Shown here piece by piece: positions 1 to 12,600 of a DNA stretch of 64,000 nt. This stretch comes from Trochalopteron elliotii (lineage: Eukaryota > Chordata > Aves > Passeriformes > Leiothrichidae). Every line of letters begins with the position of its first letter. Position 1 is the first letter of the stretch. A program made the translations under genes and the position numbers. The notes under the pieces are model-generated. The model ran no database searches and was not told the DNA's origin. It saw only the letters and a program-made list of their open reading frames with translations. The stretch covers positions 7,297,516-7,361,515 of the forward strand of contig JANPWX010000054.1 of NCBI GenBank assembly GCA_024734555.1, written 5' to 3'.

Positions 1-519
1 CTATGCTGGACAGTATCAGTTTTGTCTTATTAATGAGACTCATAGTGTAAGCTTTGTGCTCTGGAGATACACTTAAGCAATATTGGGATCCTTTCACTGA
101 AGTCATATTAACTGCAGCTCAGTTACTCCCAACTGTTTACTCACTGGTTTATGGGAGAGGTTTTGCCATTGGTATTTATTATGCCCCACATACTTACAGA
201 GCTCATCTGAGGGTAAATTAAATGCATTTTGGAAGATGTGAGAAACCTAGTTGTGCACTTAGTCATGTAAAAATATTGCAAAAAATGTAATACTATGTTA
301 AGACAATATATAGAAATGGAAAGTCAATTTGGTAGCAGACCAAGAATATTGGAAAGACAGAAGCCAAAAGAAATTTTTGACACAGCTTGGATTTTTGATT
401 TAGAAAACCAAATATAATATCTATCACAATTTTTATCACAATAATATCTATCACATTATTTTTCAGTTTATTTAAAAGGATGTTGTCTGTTTCTGCAAGT
501 AATAATTTTCTTTGCCTAG
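1..519 (+). other. DLG5: DLG5 intron, 3' part
   Basis: This is the tail of an intron whose 5' exon is outside the window. It is AT-rich and ends in a pyrimidine-rich tract and TTTGCCTAG at the acceptor (AG 518-519). I see no other feature in it. Confidence 0.85.
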
Positions 520-652
520 GGAAAAGATGGAAAATCAATTGGAAAAGGAGGCCAGATTTCGTCAGTTGATGGCCCATAGTTCCCATGACTCAGCCATAGA
601 TACAGATTCTCTGGAATGGGAAACAGAAGTGGTAGAATTTGAAAAAGACAGA
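520..652 (+). CDS. DLG5: DLG5 exon: segment just before PDZ1
   Basis: The exon starts in the third base of a codon and encodes 44 complete residues (window residues 1-44). It opens with EKMENQLEKEARF and contains the Ser/Asp stretch HSSHDSAIDTDS. It is hydrophilic and charged, as expected for the end of the coiled-coil/linker region before PDZ1. It ends in phase 0 at a strong GTAAGT donor (653). Acceptor AG is at 518-519. Confidence 0.95.
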
Positions 653-3600
653 GTAAGTAAAATCATACACTGCATTTTCTTGTCTATTGGATAGCTCTGA
701 CCAATTATAGTCTTTAAATACTAGGTAAGATTAAAATTATGATTTTGGTCTTTTTAGTTCGCTATTGTTTGGCAAGGGACCATGTAGGTGCACAAGGACT
801 GCACCAAGTGCAGTTACAGCTACTTGAAAATAGTTGATAAAACCAAGCTGTTATATACAAGCTTTACAGTTTTCTTCATATGCATTGTAACTAAAAATAA
901 TTCCTACATCTAATGTTGCAGGGTACCCAGGTCCATGAGTGGTCTTTTAAGTCTGTGTTTCACTGCAGACATGGCAGTGCTAAACCAGCCAGAACTGTGG
1001 AGGAAACACACCAGATGTGAAGGAAACAGTGATATTAGAGGCCAATCTTTTACTGACGACATCACTTAAAATCTATGCATAAAATAGTTAATATTTTACA
1101 CTAAGCTATTTCTCTTACTGTTGCTCAGACCTGCTGGTTAGAAATTTTAAAGTATTAAAAGTGCTTATTCATTGTGTACTTTAGGGCAACATTATTGTTC
1201 AGTTTGAAAATCTGGGATGAAAGGAGATACTAATCTCTTGCTTGTCTGTAGAGGAAATTAAATCCCTTTTCTATTTTGGCATATTAAGTAAAGCTCTTAA
1301 GTTTAGCAGTCCAGATAACCTCTACTTCCTCTCATTATCCTACTAGTATTTTTCTCCATATAATTTCACTTTTTTTTTTTTTTTTTGTCTAAAATTTTTA
1401 ATTTGCTGCAATGTATGTAATTCTTGAATACTCTTCTTTGTGAAATGTTTGGTTGGTACATCCCATTGTTAATGATAACTTTTGAACACATAAAACACAC
1501 AGGTAGTCTTCCAGATTATGATTCATTTACAACAGCTTCTGTATATACCAGAATTTCTTTGTGATTCCTGAATGACAAGCTTTAGTGATTAAATGCTGTC
1601 AAATTAAATCCCTTTTATTTTACTGCAATATTCAGGGGTCATCTTTTTTATGCCTTTTCAATCTGCCTGTGTTCTGACAGTGCATCCCTACAGAATCACT
1701 AATGTGTTCCTTTTTTGACACAAAAATATTATTTAGTATTATTATATTTTGAAATACATATTGAAGAGATAAGATGAACTGAGTATCAGTGTTGATCCAT
1801 CAGAATCACCATCTGTAAATTCTTTCTCAAATAACAATTCTCCTTTCACCAAGCTTTATCACCACTTCTGATCAGCTCCATCAGTTTTCTTCCTTGCTAT
1901 CTCCTCAGTTTTAACTGATAACTAATAATTTTGCTTTTCCATTGTCTGTTAAATTAATTAGTAAGTCTAGCATATGATGTGTCGGTGATAAACAACATTG
2001 CAGCCTGATGAATTTTCCATTCATGTGCAGTAATTTAGTTATTCTTTACTTAAAGATTGCTCTACATGTTTGCATCACTGAGATCAAATATGTGCACTTT
2101 GTCATTTGAACGTGTTTCCCTTTTGTAAGCATAGGGGTTACACTTGCTGCTATCAAATTATAGTAATTATATTGTGCCAACATTGATCAAATATGGGGAA
2201 AAATCTTTCCTGACCTACCAGCATTTGAATTCCAGGGTCGCAATTATAGAATTGAATACATTTCAGTCCTTTTATTTTTGCTTAAACTTCACCTGTCTGA
2301 TTAAACTTGTGTTATACATAATCACTCAGCTCAAAACTAAGAGAAATAATACTCACTTTTCAACTCTGATGCTGTGTAATGATACTGTGATCTCTACTTG
2401 ATCCTTATTTTATGGCAGCATCATGCTCGTCTCTATGAAATTTTTGTCTTGCATAGGACATTTGGAAGAATCATAAGGATTTTAATATATTTTTGTCAGC
2501 TTTAGCTCAGTTTATTTTCTGGTAAATCTTGATCTTTTTGCATGCTTTATTTTCAGCTTTTATCAGGCATCTTTTGTACCCTCTGAAGACGTTATGCTCT
2601 TCTGATTTTGAGGGGATAACTTGAACTGTACTTACGTGTCTGCTGTAGACTCTACTTGTTTTTTTCATGTTAGATTTTAAATTTCAAATATCATTACCCT
2701 TCAGTATGCAGAGATGGATCCAGTAGACAGTTTCAAGTAGAGTTCTCTAATTTTTAGAAGTGTATTATTTAACAGTGAAAATAGCAATAATAAATCAGTT
2801 TGTGGTCAGTTGATACCAATTTGCTATTTTTGGATCAGTTTTTTTTCCTTACAATGACCTTATCATTTACCAAAGCAAGCATTACAATAAAATTTCCCTG
2901 GTTTATTCAATGAATGATCTCTTAAAGATTTTTCTCACTTTTCACATGAAGAGTGATCTGGTTTGGGTCAGGCTTGGTAGAATATCACCTCTAAATCTGT
3001 ATTTAGAAATGGTCCCCCCTAATGTTAAAACTGTCTTTCCTGTTTCCTTCTGGTCTCTAGTCATACCACAGCAGAGGTCTGTCTGAGTTCACCACTAAGA
3101 CACAATGCTGGTTCCTTACCTTGGCAATTGTTTTTTCCCCCATTCTTGGGAAACATGTCCTTGTTTTGTCATTGCACAACCAATATTGTACCTTAAAACA
3201 GGTTATATGTGTCTGGAATGGGCTTTTTCACATGTTCAGCTGCTTTTCTGTTCCTCTTTGGTGAAGTTCCCCATTTGTATTATTTAAACCTTGATCTGAT
3301 AGAGAAGGATCATTCTAATGCCAGAAGACTAATGGAAATGGGAGTTTATATATTTATGTACCAAAAAAACCCAACTTACCTGATGCAGGAACCCTGTAAA
3401 TATATAAGTACATAATGCAGACATGCAGTAATGCCTCTTGGTAACAGACACTGTTTGCCAGTGCAGTGGAATCACTTCTCATTAATATTTACCAGGATGA
3501 TATGGACTTGAAAGCACTTGGTTTTGATGTGGCAGAAGGTGTGAACGAGCCGTACCTCCCTGGAGACTGCGGGATCTTTGTTACCAAAGTAGACAAAGGA

Positions 3601-6600
3601 AGTATTGCTGATGGTCGGCTAAGGTAGGGTTTGACTCTGGAAGACACCTTCCTTTGGTTTTTTGATCATAATAAACTAAATATGAGCATGTTGGGAATTG
3701 TCTTCATTATTTTCATTTTTTGAAGTTATTTTTTCTTTATCATTTACCATGTGTGTATTATTAATGTTGGTTGGGAAATCACACTGAGAAGACCAATGCC
3801 TAAAAGCATTACAGAAATTAAACACTGTTTGACTCAGCACTTAAAAGAATTTGAAGTGTTCTTCTGTTGCACTGTGCCCTGTTTACTCCATTATTATCTC
3901 CTCAAACCTAAATCTATTTATTTAAATTTTGGGAAAGATATGAGGGTAAGTTATTGAGGGAGGGCAAGAGAAAATGAGAGTAGAGCAAGGGATCGTTTGG
4001 AGCCATCTGCTATTCTTGGTGTTGATAGAAGCTTTTTAGTAACTCTTCTCATTACAAAGCATTGCTTTTAAACAAAAAGTTGTCAGTAGTGATTTGAGGA
4101 TATACTTTTCCTAGTGAAGGGTAGACTAGCAGTCCTGATTTTCATTTAGCTCCTATTTAATGCTTTTTCAGGAATGGATAACTCCAGATAATGAAGGATG
4201 AGTTTATTGAGATCAGCTCTGTTGCATGCCTTTTCATGGAACATTTTTCATGTGCTCTGTCCAGCAAAGTGTGCTTATAACTGACCTGCCTAATTCTGTG
4301 TATCTACCAGAGTGAATGATTGGCTGCTGAAGATAAATGATGTGGATCTTACCAATAAGGATAAAAAGCAAGTTATAAAAGCTGTTCTAAATGGAGGAGG
4401 TGTTATTAATATGGTGGTTCGAAGAAGGAAGTCTTTAGGTGGGCGAGTGATAACACCTCTTCACATCAATGTTTCTGGACATAAAGGTAATGACTATGAA
4501 GGATGGAAGTAAATGGCACATATTTTTCAGCCAAATAAGGTTTGACATAAAGGTACATGAGGTTCTCTGAGCCTTTGCTTAAATCACATTTACACGTTAA
4601 TGGCCTCCTAGAGACGGGTTTTCAGTAATTTTTTTTAAGCAAACCAAGAATGCTGCTATTGATAATAGCTTTAGCTTGTAAGTACAGGTTTTCTTTCTGC
4701 CCTTGGGTGGGTTTATTTTTTTTTAAATACTTGTCTCTAGTTAGCTGCTTGTTTGGAATGTTCATGGCACTGTAAACAAGTCTGTTAAACCCAGTTAGCC
4801 CATCTTTGTGCGATTGTGTTAATTTTTGGGATATTCAAAATCCTTGTTTGCCCTGTCTTGTTATTTCCTTGAAAGGGTTTTCAGAAATTGAAATTCAGCT
4901 GGATTGGTAGTCACATTTCTTTCTTGTCAGGCAGGTCAGACCTGCCATTTTAGCAATATATATGAATTGCAGAATCAATTTCTATTTTGTGTGTTTCAGA
5001 TAGTGGGGTCAGTCTAGAAAATGGAGTATTTGTTGCTGCTGTTGTGCCTGGAAGCCCAGCTGCCAAAGAGGGTTCCCTTACTGTGGGAGATAGAATAATT
5101 GCTGTAAGTCTTAAAAATGCATTTGTCTTTTAAAATTTTTGTTTATTTTGAAGTTATCATTGATGCTATTCTTTAAGATGCCAAACATTCCAGTTATTTT
5201 TTTACTTTTTCAATATTAAGTTCTTTTTTGTAAATTCACAGAATATTTATTCTAAATTAATGTTTTTGTATGCCGAGTGATGAATATCATGTGCAGCTTA
5301 TTTCCTGAGTTCATATGAGAATTTTTGTCAGAAGCATTAGCTTATTCTTCACACTTGGCTTTTATATAGGTGTGTGTGTGTGTGTGTTAGGCTATCTGTG
5401 ATTCTTATATTGACTAGGAAAGGTCAGTTCCAAAAAGGCATCCCTTCATTGGATGAGAGGTTCCTTGTCTTGTAAATGATGTTGTTACCACAGCTGTCAT
5501 CTGTTCTGGGAAGGGAGTCTGTCCCTGGGTGCATTTGCAGCCTCACAGGACAGGTGTGGTTTGTGCACTGTGGAAGGGAGGTGGTTGCTGTTGGTGCAAC
5601 TGCACAGAGGATGTAGTGACCTGTAGTGAGTGGGGTTACCCTGTGTCCCTGCAGGAGCAGCAGATTGGACTTTGGTGTTTTCCATTCTCCATTCTTGAAA
5701 ATGCACTAACATCAACCAGGTTTCAATCACAATCACATACACATGTGTAGACTAGTGTTTTCTCTGTCTCAGAGATACGCTACCTTAAATCCTCCCTACC
5801 TATTATCTTTGATTTACAGATATCTGTTGTGATTTCTTTTTTCTGCAGATCAATGGCATTGCACTAGATAATAAGTCACTTACTGAATGTGAAGCTCTGC
5901 TACGAAACTGTAGGGATTCCCTTACTCTGTCACTCATGAAGGTGAGTAGCAGAAACTAAATTTGCAGAATTCTCTTGAACTTATGCAGAATTATGCTAGT
6001 TGTTGAAGGAAGAGTATATGGAAAAAATGAGTATATCAAAATGAGAAAATGACAACCATCTGGATGCATTTCTCTGGTGGTACGCTTCCTCAACAGTTTT
6101 TTCCAAAGTAAGGCTCTTGTGCCATCGAGTAGGAAATGAGACTGACTTACTGTCTTCTTTCCCATTTGTTTGCTGGTCATGTGAAATGAGTGCTACCACA
6201 ATTACTTGCTGCTTCTTGAGTTTTGCTTCAGAGCTGCAGCACTTTTGTATGCGAAAGATAAACTGCCTGCTGAGTAAAGAAAGTCAGCTTTTAGTCAGGA
6301 GGGAGTTGTGCAGAAAACTGAACTCTTGCTATCATGAAGATTAAGTACAAGGCTTTGCTTTACAGGCTTATTTCTATAAAATATTTATTTTGTTTTGCTT
6401 TTGAGTCTAGAATCCCATTTTTCTGGGATTTTGAGGCATAATTTCAGATGTAGAGATCTTGAGGTTTTAAGAAAGTAAGGAGATGAAATGTTTGACGGGA
6501 AATGGGCAACCAAAGTTACCTTACTGACATCACTTAGCAGAGGCAGAAGTAGAATGCATGTCCCTTCACTTTCAGTTGACTACTTTTGCCACCACGTGGA

Positions 6601-9600
6601 GTTGCCCTTTTGAAAAATGTTGCAAAAAATTTTCTAGCTTCATTTCATCTGATGTTCTGTGCTTTGAATTGTAAGGTATTGTTAAGTGTATATTCAGGTA
6701 TGGATAAATCAAGGAGGCTAGGATATAACTCATACTAAATGGAAATCAGCCACAGTAATAAGGTTTTAAAAACATGTGGTTTTTGTTTTAGGTTTTTCCT
6801 CAGAGTTCATCTTGGAGTGGTCAAAATATATTTGAAAATTTGAAGGATTCAGAAAAAATACCAAATTGTAGAGTTCACGCATCAGAGATACAAGCACAAA
6901 ATAAAAGAAATCTGAAACTCAACAGCTCAACCCAGACCGACATTTTCAATCCAGACGTCATGGATGGCAAGAAGGACCAGGGTGATCAGGGCAGCACTTC
7001 ATTTTGTGACCACAAACCTTTCCCTAGTAACACGTTACGAGTAGACTCTCGTAGGAACACAGTGCACAGTTGCCATAGTAATTCAGAGCACAGTCTCAGC
7101 TCCTTCAGCCCAGAGACATATGGGGACCAAGGCTATGGGGCTGTTGACTTGGACAACAGGAGGCTGCCTTATGAACCTACAGGAACTGACTGTGTGATGG
7201 TTGAGACAGCGTTTGACAAAGGACATGGAACTAAGCACAGTGGTGGTACCTGGCCAAAAGTCATGGTTAATATCTCAGCAACAGAAACAGAAAAGTTCTC
7301 TGTGTATAAAAAGCCAAAACAAAGGAAATCTATATTTGACCCTGATACTTTCAAAAGGCCACCAACTCCTCCCAAACTGGACTACCTTTCCCCTAATCAG
7401 GTGACAGGCCATTCACCTCAGCCATCAAAAGCTGAAGTGGCTTCAACTCCTCCAACTCCTCCTAAGAGAAGTGACTCCATCAAATTTAAACATAAACAGC
7501 AGGCAAGCTCTGCATCAGAATCTACAGTAACAACAGGATCACCACCCACCAGCCCAGCCACTGCCCAAGCTCCAGTTTCCTTGGCACTTAAACAGGACTC
7601 TGCTACTCTCAAGGGGCGCAGCAGGAATGCTGGGCATTATTATCGGGAGGAGGGAATTGACTGCACTCACCTGTCTTCAAGGAAATCCTGTGAGGATGAC
7701 ATTGGCTTTCAAAGAGTTGAAGAGCCAGAGATTAAAAGACCGCGGCCAAAATCGGCTCCTGCTTTGAGGCATAAAATGACCCCTGTGCCCATTCCTAATC
7801 CTACACTTCAGGTAGAAGTTTGGTATATTGAAGCACGGAACTAGAACTCTTGAGGTGTATCAGCAGTGTGGTTTGGGGTGCCCAGTTACGTACCAGAGCA
7901 GGAGAAGCATAGCCCATCCTCAGAATTCTGGTCCTTTGAGCTCAGGCTCAGTTGGCACTTGGCAGTACCACAAAATACAAAACCAATATGGAGAGTTCAG
8001 TATTTACCAGGCACTGGTAGCCACCAAACAGAAAAATAGCTGCCTTACCTAGGGTTTTAATGCTGCTTGTTGGAACATCTGGGCTCTTCTGTGTTGTTGA
8101 CAACCTGAAGAGACATAACTAAAAACACAAAGCATCAGCTTTAGAAAAACTGATAATAGGGTCTCTGAAGTTTTACAGAAGTCAGAGTGGTTGTCCAGAT
8201 CACTGTATATTGGTCTTTTTGTAAGACTTTCTATGTGTCAAAATGATTTTATACATCTTATCTGAAATTCAAAGGGTATTAGGCCCATTACACTATAAAG
8301 GTGAACTCTTTATTAGAATAGGATGCAAGTTCAAAGTCAGCATATAATTTGTTAGCATAAACAACCCTTCTGAGAAGATGGTGGGTCATGTCTTGACAGA
8401 GTGGATGGAAGAAAAATTTTTTATGCTCTAGGAAAGACCTGTTTAGATGAGGGCATTATATAAAGTGGTATAATCAATAATATTATTTCAGAGATTTGAA
8501 ATATAATGAGATTTGCTCAGCTGGCAGATAGAGATTTTTTATTTATTTTCCAACTGAAAACTGAAGTTTATAGAAGTGTAATTTTTTTAATGTAATTACA
8601 TCATAATGACTTAGAATTTCATATTCTTTTCCCATACTTTTTTCTACCTGGATGGTCCCACTATGTTCACAGAGTTTTCTTAGAAGCATGACAGAGCTGA
8701 ATTGGAAGTAGTGCAGGGTTAGAGCCATATCCTGCAAAAAATACTGGTGTAAGAGAACAACTGGCAGGTTTTTATGTGATTTTTTTTTGGTCTGCTTCCA
8801 TTTTGTTTTGTCTGCTTCCATGCCTTATGCATTCCCAGACATTTTTAGGGAAAAATAGTTATGGAGAGCTTTAAGCCTCTGTATGAGCACAGCTCAGCAA
8901 AAAATGAAAACATACCTGTATTACCAGCACTGCTTCCAGCACAATTAAAAAAACTATAGTCCATACTAGCTACTTTGAAGGACATTAAATCTGTCCCAGA
9001 CAAAACCGGCACAACAAAGGACGGAAGAGCATAGGAGTTTAATTTTGTAGCTGTAATCAGAAGATTTGGTCTGAAGATCTCTATGGCTAAGAGAAAGGTT
9101 ACAAGAACTGCCCTGCAAGAAGTGAAGGAGAGCATATTCCGATGTCATATTTTAGCATGTATGTAACAACAAAACAAGGTAAAGATATTGAACACATTTG
9201 AATAGGGGATATTTGCTTTATATATAATATCAAGTAGATCCATTAGCTCTGATAGTCCCATTCTTTGTTGTTGTGTATTGTCATGAGCATATGCACCACC
9301 CTGGTTAGAACTGTAGTAATATTTGTATAATGAGAAATGAGTGAGTAAAGAGTTGCCGGTTGTGACAAGGACACAAGTAGGTGGGGACTTATGCCCAGGA
9401 GATTTGTTAGCTGGAACAGAGTGGGTGGTTTTGGCACTCACTGTTGAAGAGACCAAAGGATATATGGGGACATATTGCAGTTGCTTTGATGTGCTGCTCA
9501 AGCTGTGTTACAGGTGGCAAGTAGGTGTTGGTTTGAGGTAAAGAAGAAAATTATATCATAGAATTGCAATTAATTTTTTTAAGGTTACTTTATGTATTGG

Positions 9601-12600
9601 TTAATTTTTGTTTCTAGGATTAAATTAAAACTAGGTTCTATGATTATTCTCTATTTTTCTTCTCTTTCTCCTGTCCACTCAGAAAATAGGCAGAGCTTTG
9701 TAACTCTGTTCATGTTCTTGTTCTTGGCCGGAGGGCCCAAGTGATACCATGCCTCAAAATGTGGGCATCAGTCACTCCGAAAATTTTATTCTGGTGGAAT
9801 TGCCCTTGTCTGTTGCAACTACATCAAGCTATTGTGACAGTAGTGCCCAGTCTGCATGCATTCACTCCTGAAGCAGTATTTGTAATAGCAAAATACAGTG
9901 TAGTTTGATTTGTAGCCGTATTGGGTGTTGTCATTTTACTTAGACGTGTATATACACAGTTAATTTTGTGTACCTTGATAAGTTGGTAAATTTAGGTGTG
10001 CTTTAATTCCTGAATGGTATGTGGAATAATTACTAGTGCAGACATGAAAAAGATCGAGTACTGGTTCTAAGAAGGCACCTCTGCCTTTTAGAGTCTATGT
10101 GCTCTCAGTAACTCTTTATTTAATTAAAATGCTGCTATCGTAAAAATTGTAAATACATTTTCAATAATTATTTTTCACTTTTTACGTGCATCAGTCACAT
10201 AATTTTGTGTTGTACATTTCAAATGTGTGAAGGCCATGTACTGAGCCCTGCACTTGCAGCTCTTCTGCATCATTGTCAATGTCTGAGCTATTCTCCTGTG
10301 TTCTTAGCTCACCAGTGTCTACTTACAGAACAGAAGTTGTGAGGTTCTAAAACCTGAATTGCTTGTTGAAGAGAGGTTACTCTATGTGTATCTGGAAATG
10401 TAGGCTTAGAGGAAAATACTTTCTGGCTTTTTTAGCCCGATTTTCTATAGCAAACACTTGCAACAATAACAGCTGAAATACCTTGTGAAAGCCTTATTTT
10501 AAAGAAGAACTGTAACTATGTTCTGGGTGTTTCATTGATGCAAAAGGTATCAGTTAAATTGCAAATATTGGCTTGAGAAGATTACAAAATAATAAAAAAT
10601 AGTAACAAAGTAGGGTGGAAGAAAAAGGGATAGAAGGACATCATTGAAAGGCAGATGTCTAAGAAGCACTGTGGTGGCACATTCTGGAACAGATCCTTGA
10701 AAATTTGATGTTGCTTATTGTTCTACGGTTTGGCTGGTTTACTCTTTTGAATCTCCAACTTCCTATAATCAAATTTCTGTGTTCTTGTAGGTGCAGAAAT
10801 ATGCTCCAGCTAGTGAGGAGCATCTCTCTCCGGAGCTACAGGAATGGGCACCATATTCCCCCAAACGTTCTGCCAGGCACAGTGATGGCTTTGTGCCTGC
10901 TGCCTTATACCCTGGCAGCATGTCAGCAGGTGAGTGACAGAACTCCAAACTGCTTTCTAGGAATGCCCCAAGGCACTTGTCCACATTGGACAATATTGGG
11001 GATTAGTCACATTAGGTACGAAAGAAACACGACTCACAAAATCTATTTCCATGGTCTGTTGTAATCTGAACATGGTGTGCTCAGGTTTTAGACTGTAAAG
11101 AAGTGAAGCCTGTTTAAAAATCCTAAGGAAGCTGAGCAACTTCTGGCTGAAGTTTCTGTGCAGAGAAATTCTCAATACCTTAGTGCAGAGCAAGGTGTAG
11201 GCTATCCTTTAGGAGGAAAGGTAAGGTTTTCAGTACTTTTGAAAGTAAATAGAGGTACCCCAGGTTTTAGCTGCTTCATTTCTAAAATTCTTCCAAGGAA
11301 AAAAATCTGATATTTAGGAAGTGAAACATATTAAGTTCTTCTACCTGTTGGAAGCATTTGGGGTATCTGACGTTGAGTGCCCAAACTGTCTGTGATCTTA
11401 ATCTAAGTGAAAGGTTAAATGTGAGCGTGTTTGAGATACTGAGATGCTGAAGAGGAGACTCACAAGAAGCTCAATATGTATCAGTATAATCAGGTGGAAC
11501 AGAAAACAACATTTTGTCGAACAGTTGACTAAACAGTTTTTAGTATTGAAGTTCATGTTAGCAGGTTTTGAATTGGCACTGACTAAATGGAGTGCTTAAG
11601 GAGGTAATTAGGATATTGTATGGAAGTTAATTTGAAACAGTCAAAAAGCATTTGGTAAATGTGCTATCAGAGATTGCTCAGACTTCAGTGTTTAGTTTTA
11701 GATTTCAGTTTTCAGCAGTTATATATTAATCTTAAATTTTGAATCAGATTATATTGATTTTTATGAGTTTATCCTCTCTCCTTGTAAAGCCCCAAATTCC
11801 TGTAAGTTCTAGAAGTTATGAAAGATTTTATTCTTACTGGAGAACATGAAGGTAATAATCTGTGTATGTGGAACAATGGACAGCTTCAAGCTATGGTGCC
11901 CCAGTCAGTTAAAAAGACATGCTCAAGAGTAGCTCAGACCAAGAAGCTTTTGCTCCTCTTTGATTTCTTTTACTCTTATTTCACTTTCTCTCTTAATAGC
12001 AGTAGAAAAAGTATTACAAGTATTATTTCTTTACCTTTTATCTTAGCATGATACTTTTGCACAATAACTGAGTCAAGTCAAACCTGCTTTGGACAATATT
12101 AGACTACATGAGCCTATGTCTTGAAATGAGAACAAGTTTTTGCTACTGTGTTCTATGCTGCCAACTCCTTTAAGAGGAAATTTTAAGATAGACTTTTGTT
12201 TAGTGCAGAAACACTAAAGAAGCAACTTGAGTAATAAGTTTGAGAAATGAATATTAGAATTTAAGGTCACACTAGAAGTGGGACTCTGAGGCAACAAAAG
12301 AGAGGAACCAGAATAATTATAGCTGCAATCAGTTCAAGTGCCAAATAAAATCTTGCATGCTGGTTGGATGACTAAATGCAGAATTCTCATTCCTGATTAA
12401 AAAAAATTCTGTACTTGAAAACAGAAAATCTTTTATTTACTACTGCATATTAAAATAATATGCTGTGAATGGGTTCATTTTTGGTACTATAATCCACTTT
12501 ATTACTTACTCATTACAGAATTATAAACAAGATTTTAAACATGCATGTATTATCAAAAGGGTATCATATGGTGCTTAATAATATATTTGTATGCTAATAT

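Noticed and set aside
10705..11064. 119-codon open frame across an exon
   Set aside because: It is in a different frame from the exon at 10791-10929, which matches DLG5 and joins its neighbours in phase. It is a shadow frame.
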